Positions 51,946-60,985 are shown, counted from the first letter of the stretch. The stretch: DNA of 64,000 bases from Rhodococcus phenolicus (GCF_001646785.1 NZ_LRRH01000084.1:1-64000), one strand, 5' to 3'. The notes: generated by a model not told the origin, from the letters alone. Numbers and translations are program-made.

Positions 51946-52440
51946 ATGGAACCGAATCGACGAAGTGTGAGTCCCGAGGCGCTCCACGGTGGCCGATTGC
52001 TTGCCTTCGCCGGTGACGGCGACCGGGTCACGCTGACTCAGCAGGCGGCCGCACTGGTGTACGGCCGAAGACCGGGTGAAGCGTCGTACGACGACGTGCT
52101 CGAGTGGGTGGTGAACACCGTCGCCGACGTGATCGCGGAGAAGATGGGGCCAGCCGTCGACGGCGACGTGGACGGGACCACCGGCTATGCGATCACGCTG
52201 CGAACCCCGGAGGGAGACCACCTCCCGATCGAGGATCTGCCGACACCCGAACGGTACGTGTGGCAGGCGGTCGTCGAGGCTCTCGAAGGCGACGCCCGAC
52301 GCGTGCACGGCTGTCTCGAGATCGTCGAACGCGGTAGCGGGCCCGGCGAACGGGCCCGCGCGCTGATCGAGGCGGTCTGCCTGCTCGATCGCCTGCTCGA
52401 CCTTCCCGCCTTGCCCGGGACATACACGGTTCCCGAGTAG
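51946..52440 (+). CDS. Hypothetical protein
   Basis: The 164-residue protein belongs to no family I recognise. It is acidic, without signal peptide or membrane helix. The first half contains GGRLLAFAGDGDRVTLTQQAAALVYGRR and a helical segment (VLEWVVNTVADVIAEKM); the second half is alpha-rich with LLDRLLDLP near the end. It lies between the TetR gene and the convergent sulfur-import operon. The base composition matches its neighbours. Confidence 0.6.
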   Translation: MEPNRRSVSPEALHGGRLLAFAGDGDRVTLTQQAAALVYGRRPGEASYDDVLEWVVNTVADVIAEKMGPAVDGDVDGTTGYAITLRTPEGDHLPIEDLPTPERYVWQAVVEALEGDARRVHGCLEIVERGSGPGERARALIEAVCLLDRLLDLPALPGTYTVPE

Positions 52441-52449
52441 GGCTTGTTC

Positions 52450-52465
52450 GAACGCAGCTGCGTTC
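52450..52465. terminator. Palindrome between convergent genes, possible terminator
   Basis: GAACGCAGCTGCGTTC is a perfect 16-bp palindrome ten bases after the stop at 52440 and 45 bases beyond the convergent stop at 52511. As a hairpin it has a 6-bp stem, so it is weaker than the other terminators here. Confidence 0.35.
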
Positions 52466-52510
52466 CGCGGGGCAGGACGTCCTACGCCGGCCGTGTCGGC
52501 GACGAGAGTG

Positions 52511-53233
52511 TCACGCTGCGACCTCGACTCCCAGCGCCTCCAGCAGCTTGCGCCGGTATTCGGCCGTCTCCACAACCCGCGAGGCGCGCGGGTGGGGGAG
52601 GTCGATGTCGAGTTCCACCGAGAGCTCGCCGTGGTCGAGCACGATGACCCGGTCGGCGAGGGCGATGGCCTCGTCGACGTCGTGGGTCACCAGCAGCACG
52701 GCCGGCTTGTGGGCGGCGCAGAGTTCCTGGAGCAGTGCGTGCATGCGGATCTTCGTCAGCGCGTCGAGTGCGCCGAACGGTTCGTCGGCGAGCAGCAGTT
52801 CGGGCTCCCGCACGAGCGACCGGGCGAGCGAAACACGCTGCTGCTCACCGCCGGAAAGTTCGCTCGGCCATGCCGTCTCACGCCCGGCGAGGCCGACCTC
52901 GCCGAGTGCCTTGGTGCCGCGTTCCACCGCGTCGGAGCCCTCGAGGCCGAGGATCACGTTGTCGAGCACCCGGGCCCACGGCAGCAGCCGCGAATCCTGG
53001 AAGACGACGGCGCGGCGCTCGGGCACGTCGATCGTCCCCGATCCCGGGACGCCGTGGTCGAGTTCGGCGAGGGCACGCAGCAGGGTGCTCTTGCCGGACC
53101 CGCTGCGCCCGAGGAGGGCGACGAATTCGCCGGCGCGGATCTGGAGGTCGATGTTCCGCAGGACCGCGCGACCGTCGAACCCGCGGCTGAGGTTCGAGGT
53201 GCGGACCGTCAGCTTCCGATCGTCCTGCGCCAT
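52511..53233 (-). CDS. ABC transporter ATPase (SsuB/TauB-like)
   Basis: The 240-residue ATPase has Walker A GRSGSGKST (about 43-51), the signature LSGGEQQRVSLARSLV, Walker B LLLADEPFGALD and the switch His in VTHDVDEA. This is the nitrate/sulfonate/taurine importer family. ATG 53233 has AAGGAAGG upstream and lies 25 bases inside the permease gene, so the two are coupled. Confidence 0.9.
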   Translation of the reverse strand: MAQDDRKLTVRTSNLSRGFDGRAVLRNIDLQIRAGEFVALLGRSGSGKSTLLRALAELDHGVPGSGTIDVPERRAVVFQDSRLLPWARVLDNVILGLEGSDAVERGTKALGEVGLAGRETAWPSELSGGEQQRVSLARSLVREPELLLADEPFGALDALTKIRMHALLQELCAAHKPAVLLVTHDVDEAIALADRVIVLDHGELSVELDIDLPHPRASRVVETAEYRRKLLEALGVEVAA

Positions 53234-54111
53234 GACAACGCCTTCCTTTCCACTGTGCGGACCGCGAGGTCGCTGCCGAACCCGAGGATCGCGTAGACCA
53301 CCAGGCCGACGATGATGATGTCGGTGAGCCCGTAGTTGCGGGCCTGGAACATGAGGAACCCGATGCCACTCGTCGCGTTGACCTGCTCGACGACGACCAG
53401 CGCCAGCCACGCCACCGTGACCGCCATGCGCAGGCCGGTGAAGAATCCGGGCAGGGCTCCCGGCAGTGCGACGCGCCGGATGAACTGTGCGCGAGACAGA
53501 TTCAGCGTCTCGGCGAGTTCGACATAGCGGGAGTCGATGCCGCGCAGCGCCGCATACGTGTTGATGTAGATCGGGACGAACACCGACAGTGCGATGAGCA
53601 GGATCTTCATCTCCTCACCGATGCCGAACCAGAGGATCGCGAGCGGCATCAGCGCGAGGGTCGGGATCGACCGTTTGATCTGGACAGGACCGTCGACGAG
53701 CGCCTCGCCGATCCGGGACAGGCCGGAGATCAGCGCGAGGACGACACCGAGGACCACGCCGATGACGCCACCGATCACCGCGCGCTGCACGGACGTCCAC
53801 AGATTGCTCGGCAGGCGGCCGTCCTGGATCAGGTCCCAGCCGGTGGTCACGACCGTCCACGGGGCCGACAGCGTCTTCGGGTCGAGTGTCCCGGTGGCCG
53901 ACGCCACGGTCCAGACCGCCAGCAGCAGAACGGGTCCGATCGCCAGGCCGAACCTGATCGGCTTGCCGGGCGCGAGGCGACTGCGGGTGGTGCGGGGTTG
54001 CAGATCCGGCCCGCCGGACCGTTCGGGTTTCCGGTCGGTGTCGGTGTCGGTGTCGGCGTCGCCGGCCAGGCCGCTGCCGAAACGCCGGGTTCGGACGACC
54101 GAGGTGCTCAT
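53209..54111 (-). CDS. ABC transporter permease (SsuC/TauC-like)
   Basis: The 300-residue protein has six predicted helices and the EAA-like loop LAETLNLSRAQFIRRVALPGALPGFFTGLR. The cytosolic N-terminus carries a short Asp/Thr repeat (DADTDTDTD) encoded by a GACACC-type tandem repeat. ATG 54111 has AAAGGA upstream. It pairs with the ATPase and the binding protein of this cluster for import of sulfonate-type compounds. Confidence 0.9.
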   Translation of the reverse strand: MSTSVVRTRRFGSGLAGDADTDTDTDRKPERSGGPDLQPRTTRSRLAPGKPIRFGLAIGPVLLLAVWTVASATGTLDPKTLSAPWTVVTTGWDLIQDGRLPSNLWTSVQRAVIGGVIGVVLGVVLALISGLSRIGEALVDGPVQIKRSIPTLALMPLAILWFGIGEEMKILLIALSVFVPIYINTYAALRGIDSRYVELAETLNLSRAQFIRRVALPGALPGFFTGLRMAVTVAWLALVVVEQVNATSGIGFLMFQARNYGLTDIIIVGLVVYAILGFGSDLAVRTVERKALSWRRTIGS

Positions 54112-54137
54112 CGACCTTGTCCTTTCGTCGGTTCCGG

Positions 54138-55487
54138 TCAGACGCCGGCGGGGTCGAGTGCGCGCGCGTACTGGCTCGCCGGACGCGGCAGGCCGTAGTG
54201 GTCGCGCAGGGTCGTGCCGGTGTACTCGGTGCGGAACAGGCCGCGCTCCTGCAGGATCGGCACCACCGACGAGGTGAACGCCTCGAGACCCTGCGGGTAC
54301 TGCGGCGGCATGATGTTGAAACCGTCCGCGGCGCCCCCGCGGAACCACTGTTCGATGGTGTCGGCGATCTGAACGGCGGTACCGGCGACGACGTTGTGCC
54401 CGCGCGCCCCGGCGAGCTTGTGCAGCAGCTGACGCAGAGTCGGCTGTTCTCTCTCGACGATCTTCGCGAACACCAGCCGGCGGCTGTTGTTGTTGTCGGT
54501 GATGTCACCGGATCCGGCGAACAGTTCGGCGGGAACCGGGGCGTCGAGATCGAGCTCGGTGACGTCGATCCGCCCCATCTTCGAGAGCTGGCCGAGTCCG
54601 TATTCGACGATCGTGAGTTCGTTGAACTCGCGATGCAGGTCTTGTGCCTGAGCCTCGGTCGCGCCGATGAACGGGCTCAGACCGGGAAGGATCTTGACGT
54701 GCTCAGGATTGCGGCCGAAGTCTGTTGCGCGCGATTTGATGTCGCCGTAGAACGCCTGGGCGTCCTCGATTCGCTGATGGGCGGTGAAGATGGCCTCGGC
54801 GTACTGTGCTGCGAAGTCGCGCCCGTCGTTCGACGATCCGGCCTGCACCAGCACCGGCCGCCCCTGCGGCGAGCGGGCCGAATTGAATGGGCCACGGACG
54901 CTGAGGTATTCACCCTCCACGTCGATGCGATGGATCTTGCTCGGGTCGGCGTAGACGCCGGCCGCCTTGTCGATGACGACGGCGTCGTCCTCCCACGAGT
55001 CCCACAGCTTGACCGCGGCGTCGACGAACTCGCGGGCGCGGGCGTATCGCTGTTGCACATCGGGATGGTCGGTGAGGCCGAAGTTCGCCGCCGCCGCGTC
55101 GGTCGCGGTGGTGACGATGTTCCATGCGGCCCGGCCACCCGAGATGTGGTCGAGTGAGGAGAACAGGCGCGCGAGGTTGTAGGGCTCGTAGTAGGTGGTC
55201 GACGCGGTGGCGATCAGACCGAGATGCGTGGTGGCCGTCGCCATTGCGACGAGTGTGGTGATCGGCTCGAGCCCGTAGTCGGGTCGGTACTCGACCTCGG
55301 TGCGCAACGCGGGACCGTCGGCGAAGAACGCGGCGTCGAGCTTGGCGGCCTCGGCGGTGCGGGCCAGATCCTGGTAGTAGCGCACGTCGTAGATGCGTTC
55401 GGGAGTGCTGTCGGGATGGCGCCACGACGCTTCGTGGTGACCGGTCGGGTAGATGAAGGCGTTGAGGTTGAGCTGACGGTTCGTCAT
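54138..55487 (-). CDS. LLM-class flavin monooxygenase (NtaA/SnaA/DszA family)
   Basis: The 449-residue protein belongs to the bacterial luciferase-like NtaA/SnaA/DszA group: YRPDYGLEPITTLVAMATATTHLGL is the conserved early segment, followed by RLFSSLDHISGGRAAWNIVTT and later the RPVLVQAGSSNDGRDFAA stretch. Members use FMNH2 supplied by a partner reductase to cleave C-S or C-N bonds, or oxidise sulfones. Lying between the binding protein and permease genes of a sulfonate-type importer, it probably releases sulfur from an imported organosulfur compound (inference). No reductase gene is in the cluster. Confidence 0.92.
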   Translation of the reverse strand: MTNRQLNLNAFIYPTGHHEASWRHPDSTPERIYDVRYYQDLARTAEAAKLDAAFFADGPALRTEVEYRPDYGLEPITTLVAMATATTHLGLIATASTTYYEPYNLARLFSSLDHISGGRAAWNIVTTATDAAAANFGLTDHPDVQQRYARAREFVDAAVKLWDSWEDDAVVIDKAAGVYADPSKIHRIDVEGEYLSVRGPFNSARSPQGRPVLVQAGSSNDGRDFAAQYAEAIFTAHQRIEDAQAFYGDIKSRATDFGRNPEHVKILPGLSPFIGATEAQAQDLHREFNELTIVEYGLGQLSKMGRIDVTELDLDAPVPAELFAGSGDITDNNNSRRLVFAKIVEREQPTLRQLLHKLAGARGHNVVAGTAVQIADTIEQWFRGGAADGFNIMPPQYPQGLEAFTSSVVPILQERGLFRTEYTGTTLRDHYGLPRPASQYARALDPAGV

Positions 55488-55501
55488 GAATTTTCCTCGA
55501 T

Positions 55502-56557
55502 TCAGGGTCGGTCGTGGCCGGCGCCGATGTCGGCGACCGTGGTGGCGATGACCTCGTCGAATCGGAGGTCGAAGGCGTCGGCCGCCTCGACGGGCCGGGG
55601 CAGTTCGCCTGCCGCGTCGATCACGTCGACGATGTGCTGCTCGGTCGCGACCAGGTTCTCGTCCAGTCGCGGAAAGGTGGTCTTGCCCGCCGCATCGAGG
55701 ATGCGGGCACCGTCGGCTGCGGTCAGACCCTGGCTGGTGACGAAGTACGCGTCGATCCAGGCGTCACGGTTGTCGTTGATCCAGTCCTGTGCCCGCACGT
55801 AGGAGGCAACGTAGGAGCGGATCGCCGCGGCGGTCGCCGGGTCGGACAGGGCGCGCTTGCTCGAGTACAGGTAGGACAGACCGTCGCTGAGGTCGGCCGT
55901 CTCGGCGCGCGAGAGCGCGGTGGCGCCCGGGTTCTGCATGTAACGGGAGAACACCGGCTCGCTCATCGGCGCGGCGTCGATCTGGTTCGAGCGCAACGCG
56001 TCCGGGAAGTCGGGCAGCGCCATCGGGGTGAGCTGTACGTCGTCGACGGACAATCCGGCCTTGTCCAGTGCCCGCAGCACGAACGCCTGCTGGGAAGTGC
56101 CTTCGGCGTAGCCGATGCGGCGTCCCTTCAGGTCGGCCAGCGACCCGATGTCGGATGCGCCCGGAGCGATCCCCAGGTTGAGGCCGTTGTCGGTCTGGAG
56201 CGCGGCGACCACCTGCACGTCGTCATCGGCGACGAGCGATTGGACGGCCATGATCTCGCCGGCCCATGCCACGTCGACCGCGTCGGCGCGGAACGCCTCC
56301 AGGATGGACGGTGCCCCCTGGAAGGTCGCGAATTCTGTTTCGAACAGCAGGCTTTCGAGCTGACCGGACGCTTCGAGTGCGACCTGCTGACGCTCGCCCT
56401 GGTCCGCGACGACGAGCTTGGTGCCGACGGGGACCTCGGTCGGCAACGGTCCGTCCAGAGACGGCGACTCGCCGGAGGAACCGGATCCACAGGCGGTGAC
56501 CGCGGTCAGGACGAGCGCGACTGCGGCCGTGAATCCGGCGCGACGGAGGCGAGACAT
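55502..56557 (-). CDS. ABC substrate-binding lipoprotein (SsuA-like)
   Basis: The 351-residue protein has a lipoprotein signal (lipobox VTAC near residues 20-24) and an SsuA/NMT1-like periplasmic fold: AVDVAWAGEIMAVQ, LKGRRIGYAEGTSQQAFVLRAL and LPDFPDALRSNQIDAAPMSEP. It should deliver an aliphatic or aromatic sulfur compound to the permease. ATG 56557 has AGAAGG upstream. It is first in the operon; the flavin monooxygenase follows after 14 bases. Confidence 0.9.
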   Translation of the reverse strand: MSRLRRAGFTAAVALVLTAVTACGSGSSGESPSLDGPLPTEVPVGTKLVVADQGERQQVALEASGQLESLLFETEFATFQGAPSILEAFRADAVDVAWAGEIMAVQSLVADDDVQVVAALQTDNGLNLGIAPGASDIGSLADLKGRRIGYAEGTSQQAFVLRALDKAGLSVDDVQLTPMALPDFPDALRSNQIDAAPMSEPVFSRYMQNPGATALSRAETADLSDGLSYLYSSKRALSDPATAAAIRSYVASYVRAQDWINDNRDAWIDAYFVTSQGLTAADGARILDAAGKTTFPRLDENLVATEQHIVDVIDAAGELPRPVEAADAFDLRFDEVIATTVADIGAGHDRP

Positions 56558-56892
56558 GCGAAGCCTTCTCTTTCGGACGATCGACGGTGACGGCCGGACG
56601 GAGAAGAACCGGCCCGTGATCATCTTGGGGAAGGGATCGCCAGCAGAACAGAATTATCGTCAGCGTGATCGAAAGGGGTGTGTGGTCCGCGACGGTGCCC
56701 CCGGCTCGGGTGCAGATCCCGGTCGGGTACGAGTACAGGTTCGAGCCCGAGGCGATCGGACTCGAACCCCGTGGGCTTCGGGCGGACCTCACTCGGGTCT
56801 CCCGCTAAACAGGGCAACCGGTATCTTCTTCGACTGGGCGACGAACGCCCGATCGACGCGGAGAACCGGATGGGGGCAGGGACGGGAGGACG
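56558..56892. other. Divergent intergenic region
   Basis: The 335-base region between the binding protein (minus) and the Rv3651-like gene (plus) has no convincing ORF. It holds an inverted repeat GGTTCGAG (56738-56745) and CTCGAACC (56761-56768) with a 15-base loop, and an AT-rich patch near 56650-56660. No known riboswitch could be identified by eye. Confidence 0.45.
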
Positions 56893-57924
56893 ATGCTCAA
56901 CCAGTGGCATCTCGTGGAGACGCTCATCGACGACGAGATGTCGGTCGTCGGCTGCGGCGGTGCGCTGCGGGATTGGTCGTCGGTGAACCGGCACGTGCAG
57001 CCGGCTCCCGACATCCGGATTCTCCCCGTGATCCGTGAGGTCTGCCGGAGCCGCCGCCCCGTCGCGATCGACCTGCGCTCCCGGACGGGCTCGCGCCGGA
57101 CCTTCCATGTCGACACGGTCCCGGTGCTCGGTCCCGGCGGGGACGTGCACGGCGTTCAGGTGTGGGTCGGTGATCCGGGGCGATCACCGAGTCCCCCGCG
57201 CACCGTCTCGGGCATCGCATGGCACCTCGACCGGATGGTGATCGCGCAGACGGTCGAGGCATCGATGATGTCCGGTGTCCTGCCGCAGGATCATGTCCCG
57301 GAGCGCACGCCCGCCGAGTACATCGCGAAGGCCGTGAAGTTCGACGAGTCGGCCTCGCTGTTCGAGCTGGCCCTGGATCCGGTGCACGGCCGGAGATGGG
57401 CTGCGCCGATGTCGGTCCTGCACGCCGATGGGCGGGTGATGCGGTGGCACTGCTGGGGCAAAGGGCGCACCGACACCGGGAACGTGGGCGTCCGCTTTCT
57501 CTGGCACGACGTGACCGACGTTGCGGCGCCGGAGGTTCCGACGTTGCGGGAACTCGGGATGCAGGAAGTGCTGCGCACGGCCGGGGTGTACACCGGCGTC
57601 TTCGTTGCCGATCCGGCCGTGCTCGCGATGTGGCTGCCCGACGCCCCGCCCTGGGTTGAATGGCGGAACATCAAGGGTGGCAACGATATCCTCCATCCCG
57701 ATGACAGGCATGTGCTGGCCGACGCCATCGCGGTGTTCCGGTCGGAGCGGCCCGCTCCTCGCACTGCGTGGGCACGGTTGCGGTCCGCATCGGGGTGGCG
57801 GACCGCGGAACTGCTGATAGGGCCGTACCCGGGCAGCCTGGGCGACAGACTGGTCCTCGTGCAGATCTCGCTTCCGGGCGGTCAACGCGAAGGCATGCGG
57901 GGCGCTCACCGAGGTGATCCTTGA
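56893..57924 (+). CDS. Rv3651-like protein
   Basis: The 343-residue protein begins MLNQWHLVETLIDDEMSVVGCGG, a start I associate with the mycobacterial Rv3651 family of PAS/GAF-like proteins. No membrane segment or catalytic motif is seen. It contains PAS-like beta strands (SRRTFHVDTVPVLGPGGDVHGVQVWVGD) and a second related region (MSVLHADGRVMRWHCWG). Function is unknown. ATG 56893 has GGGAGG upstream. It is divergent from the sulfur operon. Confidence 0.65.
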   Translation: MLNQWHLVETLIDDEMSVVGCGGALRDWSSVNRHVQPAPDIRILPVIREVCRSRRPVAIDLRSRTGSRRTFHVDTVPVLGPGGDVHGVQVWVGDPGRSPSPPRTVSGIAWHLDRMVIAQTVEASMMSGVLPQDHVPERTPAEYIAKAVKFDESASLFELALDPVHGRRWAAPMSVLHADGRVMRWHCWGKGRTDTGNVGVRFLWHDVTDVAAPEVPTLRELGMQEVLRTAGVYTGVFVADPAVLAMWLPDAPPWVEWRNIKGGNDILHPDDRHVLADAIAVFRSERPAPRTAWARLRSASGWRTAELLIGPYPGSLGDRLVLVQISLPGGQREGMRGAHRGDP

Positions 57925-58152
57925 ATCGTTCCGCTTTCGCCCTCCCTGGTCGGAAGGAACTCCGAGGGCTGATCTGGTAGATTCTCAGAGCATCCCCAGC
58001 CGGGGTTCCCTGAGGCTTGTCGCGTCGGCCCCGGATGCAGCACAGTTCTTTTCGGCCGCCCTCGCGCATGTCTGCGCGGGGGCGGGCTGCTACGTCATGG
58101 GAGGCCATGTCATGGTGATCCGCACGTTCGGTGCGTCGACCGACGGTGCGTC

Positions 58153-58866
58153 GTGACGGCGATGACGCGGCGTCCCGCCGTTGTCCAGGAGCGCGCCCGC
58201 CATACGCGAGCCCGGATCTGCCTGGCGGCAGCGCGAGTGTTCGAGGCTCGGGGCTTCGCCGCCGCTACCCTCGGGGAGATCCGGGATGAACTCGGAATCA
58301 CCAACGGCGCATTGTATTTCCATTTCTCGTCGAAACAGGAGCTGGCCGCCGAGATCGTCGAGCGCCACCGCGCGGTGGTCGTCGCGGTTCTGCGGAAGCT
58401 CGACGACGGCGACGGCACGGCGTTGACCAAGCTGGTGGGGGCGACGTTCGCGCTGACTCGGCTTCTCACCGGTGATCCGTACGTGCGGGCAGGGATCCGG
58501 TTGTCCCTCGAAGCGAGCGAGGGCCCCGAATTCGGACGGGAGGCGATCCCGACGCAGGGGTGGATACGTTGGGCTACGGGTCATGTCGGGCAGGCCCTGG
58601 CGGCCGGGGAGATCGCCGACCGGCTGGGTGCGGACATGCTCGGCCGGTTCCTGGTGTCGGCGTTGATCGGAACACATCTGGTGTCGAACGTGCTCACCGG
58701 TCATGCCGATCTGGAACAACGGATCGATCAGATGTGGCGTGTGACGCTGCCGGCAGTGCTCACCCCGGATCGGGCCGGGGCCGTCGGCGAGATCATTGCG
58801 GCAGGGCTCGCGGCCGCGACGGACGTGACGAAACAGGTCAGCGGTTTTTTTAGTTTTCAAGATTAA
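58153..58866 (+). CDS. TetR-family regulator, gamma-butyrolactone-receptor-like
   Basis: The 237-residue protein has a TetR helix-turn-helix (about 15-65) whose segment GFAAATLGEIRDELGITNGALYFHFSSKQELA matches gamma-butyrolactone receptors such as ScbR/ArpA, with the C-terminal dimer domain following. No butyrolactone synthase (AfsA) gene is in the window. GTG 58153 or ATG 58162 may be the start; neither has a strong ribosome site. The palindrome at 58923-58941 lies just after this gene and could be its operator. Confidence 0.82.
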   Translation: MTAMTRRPAVVQERARHTRARICLAAARVFEARGFAAATLGEIRDELGITNGALYFHFSSKQELAAEIVERHRAVVVAVLRKLDDGDGTALTKLVGATFALTRLLTGDPYVRAGIRLSLEASEGPEFGREAIPTQGWIRWATGHVGQALAAGEIADRLGADMLGRFLVSALIGTHLVSNVLTGHADLEQRIDQMWRVTLPAVLTPDRAGAVGEIIAAGLAAATDVTKQVSGFFSFQD

Positions 58867-58922
58867 GTACCGATCCTCCGGGGAATCACCTGGATGTCCC
58901 GGAAGTACTGGGATCGAAAGAA

Positions 58923-58941
58923 ATTCGAACCGAGTTCGAAT
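58923..58941. promoter_or_regulatory. Perfect palindrome upstream of the 31-codon gene
   Basis: ATTCGAAC-CGA-GTTCGAAT has perfect 8-bp arms and a 3-base centre. It lies 20 bases before the ATG at 58961 and 57 bases after the TetR stop. It looks like a TetR-type operator; the centre is one base too short for an actinobacterial LexA box. Confidence 0.6.
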
Positions 58942-58960
58942 CGACACGAGGAGGAACACG

Positions 58961-59056
58961 ATGACCGAGATCCTGAGCGCCTTCATCGCCAACTTCGACG
59001 TTTTCCTGCAGACCGTGACGACCGGAAGCGCGGACCTCATCGGCACCGTGCTGTGA
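58961..59056 (+). CDS. 31-residue acidic hydrophobic micro-protein
   Basis: A 31-codon frame starts at ATG 58961 with GAGGAGG at ideal distance and ends TGA 59054-59056. The peptide opens MTEILSAFIANFDVFLQ and ends ADLIGTVL; it has no Lys or Arg, three acidic residues and regular spacing of Ile, Leu, Phe and Val, so it can form an amphipathic helix. It recalls in character the tiny PorA/PorH-type pore peptides of corynebacteria, but this is only an analogy. A perfect palindrome precedes it and a strong stem-loop follows, so it looks like a complete transcription unit. Confidence 0.6.
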   Translation: MTEILSAFIANFDVFLQTVTTGSADLIGTVL

Positions 59057-59431
59057 TCGGACTCCGGTAGAGGGAATCGGAGGGTTTTCCTCGCGGAGTT
59101 CGATCTCCGGCCTCGGCCACAGCGGCCCCGGCGGCCGCTGTGTCCGAACCGGATACCACATCCGAATTCTGTTTACGCGCCCGAACATTCGCAATCACCC
59201 CGAAGAACGCCGAAGGCGTCCGGAGTGGTATCAGGTCGGACCCCACCCGATCGCCCGCACGGGCGGTCGGGTTTCCGCTGTCGGCCCGTGCCGGTGCGTG
59301 GTGCCGATCGCACCACTGGAGGCGTGACGGTGCGCTCGCCGGCCTCCGCTGTCGCGGAATTGTGACAGCGACCACCCCGGCGCGCTAAGTTTGGTGCAAC
59401 TCGGAAAACTACTCACCGGTAGGGGTGCGAT
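59057..59431. other. Intergenic region before gabD2
   Basis: The 375 bases hold the stem-loop at 59118-59142 and the gabD2 promoter region. Open frames on either strand are short, lack ribosome sites and resemble nothing I know. Confidence 0.5.
59118..59142 (+). terminator. Stem-loop terminator of the 31-codon gene
   Basis: CACAGCGGCC (59118-59127) and GGCCGCTGTG (59133-59142) form a perfect 10-bp stem with a 5-base loop, 62 bases after the micro-gene stop. Confidence 0.65.
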
Positions 59432-60985
59432 ATGCCTGCTCCCAGCGCTGCGACATTCACGCGGCTCGCGGACCTCATTGCCATCGACGACGCCGCGGAA
59501 CGGGTCACCCGTCCGGTCCTGGAGGCATTCAGCGGCCGGGAGATCGCGACGATTCCGGTCGGCACCGCCGACGACGCGAAGGCCGCGATCGAACGTGCCC
59601 GAATCGCCCAGGCGGCGTGGGCGGCCCGGCCCGTCGCCGACCGCGCGCGGATCTTCCACCGTTACCGCGACCTCGTGCTGAGCCGGCGCGAGGAACTGAT
59701 GGACATGGCCCAGGCCGAAACGGGCAAGTCCCGCGCGTCCGCGCAGGAGGAGGTCGTGGACATCGCGATCACCGCCCGCTACTACGCGCGGGCCGCCGAG
59801 AAGCTGCTGCGCCCGCGGCGTGCCACCGGCATGTTGCCCGGCCTGACGAAGACCGTCGTGCGGCACCACCCGAAGGGGGTCGTCGGGGTCATCTCGCCGT
59901 GGAACTACCCGATGACCCTTGCCGTGTCCGACGCGATCCCGGCGCTGCTCGCGGGCAACGCCGTAGTCCTCAAGCCGGACAGCCAGACTCCCTACTGCGC
60001 GCTGGCGTGCGTCGAACTGCTCTACGAGGCGGGGCTGCCGCGCGACCTGTTCGCCGTCGTGCCCGGTCCCGGCTCGGTCGTCGGCACCGCGCTCGTCGAG
60101 AACACCGACTACCTGATGTTCACCGGGTCGTCGCAGACCGGCCGCCTGCTCGCCGAGCAGGCCGGCCGACGCCTCATCGGTTTCTCCGCCGAACTCGGCG
60201 GCAAGAACCCCATGATCGTCACCGCCGGTGCGAACCTGCGTGAGGTCACCGACGCCGCCGTGCGCGCGTGCTTCTCGAACTCCGGTCAGCTGTGCATCTC
60301 GATCGAACGCATCTACGTCGAGAAGTCGATCGCTCCCGAGTTCACCCGGATGCTCGGCGACCGCGTCCGCAAGATGACCCTCGGCCCCGGTTACGAGTTC
60401 GGGACCGAGATGGGCAGCCTCATCAACGAGACACAGGTCAAGACGGTGTCGGCCCACGTCGACGACGCGGTGGTCAAGGGCGCGACCGTCGTCGCCGGTG
60501 GCAAGGCCCGCCCCGATCTGGGACCCCTGTTCTACGAACCGACCGTGCTCACCGACGTCCCGGAGGACGCCGAGTGCTACCGGGAGGAGACGTTCGGTCC
60601 GCTCGTGTCGGTGTATCCGGTGGAGAACGTCGACGAGGCGATCCGCCGCGCCAACGACACCGAGTACGGACTGAATGCGTCGGTGTGGGCGGCGACCAAG
60701 GCGCAGGGCGAGGCCATCGCGTCGCGTGTCCGCGCCGGTACCGTCAACGTCGACGAGGGTTACGCGCCCGCCTGGGCGAGTACGGACGCGCCGATGGGCG
60801 GCATGGGCATCTCGGGTGTCGGCCGCCGGCACGGGGCGGACGGCCTGCTCAAGTACACCGAATCGCAGACGGTCGCGACCACGCGGATCCTGAACCTCGG
60901 CGGGCCGCGGGGGCTGCCGCCGAAGCTGTGGGCGAAGATCATCCCGCCGTTCATCCGGTCGCTGCAGTGGCTTCCGGGCAGGTGA
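59432..60985 (+). CDS. gabD2: Succinate-semialdehyde dehydrogenase (NADP+), GabD2-type
   Basis: The 517-residue aldehyde dehydrogenase closely follows mycobacterial GabD2 along its whole length (starts MPAPSAATFTRL; KGVVGVISPWNYPMTL; KPDSQTPYCALAC). Catalytic residues are Glu254 (FSAELGGKNP) and Cys288 (SGQLCIS). It oxidises succinate semialdehyde to succinate, feeding the TCA cycle. ATG 59432 has GGGTG-type upstream sequence only. It is convergent with the DHA2 exporter. Confidence 0.93.
   Translation: MPAPSAATFTRLADLIAIDDAAERVTRPVLEAFSGREIATIPVGTADDAKAAIERARIAQAAWAARPVADRARIFHRYRDLVLSRREELMDMAQAETGKSRASAQEEVVDIAITARYYARAAEKLLRPRRATGMLPGLTKTVVRHHPKGVVGVISPWNYPMTLAVSDAIPALLAGNAVVLKPDSQTPYCALACVELLYEAGLPRDLFAVVPGPGSVVGTALVENTDYLMFTGSSQTGRLLAEQAGRRLIGFSAELGGKNPMIVTAGANLREVTDAAVRACFSNSGQLCISIERIYVEKSIAPEFTRMLGDRVRKMTLGPGYEFGTEMGSLINETQVKTVSAHVDDAVVKGATVVAGGKARPDLGPLFYEPTVLTDVPEDAECYREETFGPLVSVYPVENVDEAIRRANDTEYGLNASVWAATKAQGEAIASRVRAGTVNVDEGYAPAWASTDAPMGGMGISGVGRRHGADGLLKYTESQTVATTRILNLGGPRGLPPKLWAKIIPPFIRSLQWLPGR

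Noticed and set aside
56738-56768. tRNA-like T-arm (GGTTCGAGTCC on the minus strand)
   Set aside because: The T-loop-like sequence is not flanked by a pairing 5-bp stem, and no acceptor, D or anticodon arms can be built around it.
57914-58156. 80-codon frame between the Rv3651-like and TetR genes
   Set aside because: It overlaps both neighbours at its ends, as a coupled gene would, but has no ribosome site, no domain and biased composition. I regard it as chance.
58923-58941. LexA/SOS box
   Set aside because: The arms CGAAC and GTTCG match, but the centre has three bases where the actinobacterial SOS box has four. The neighbouring genes are not DNA-repair genes.
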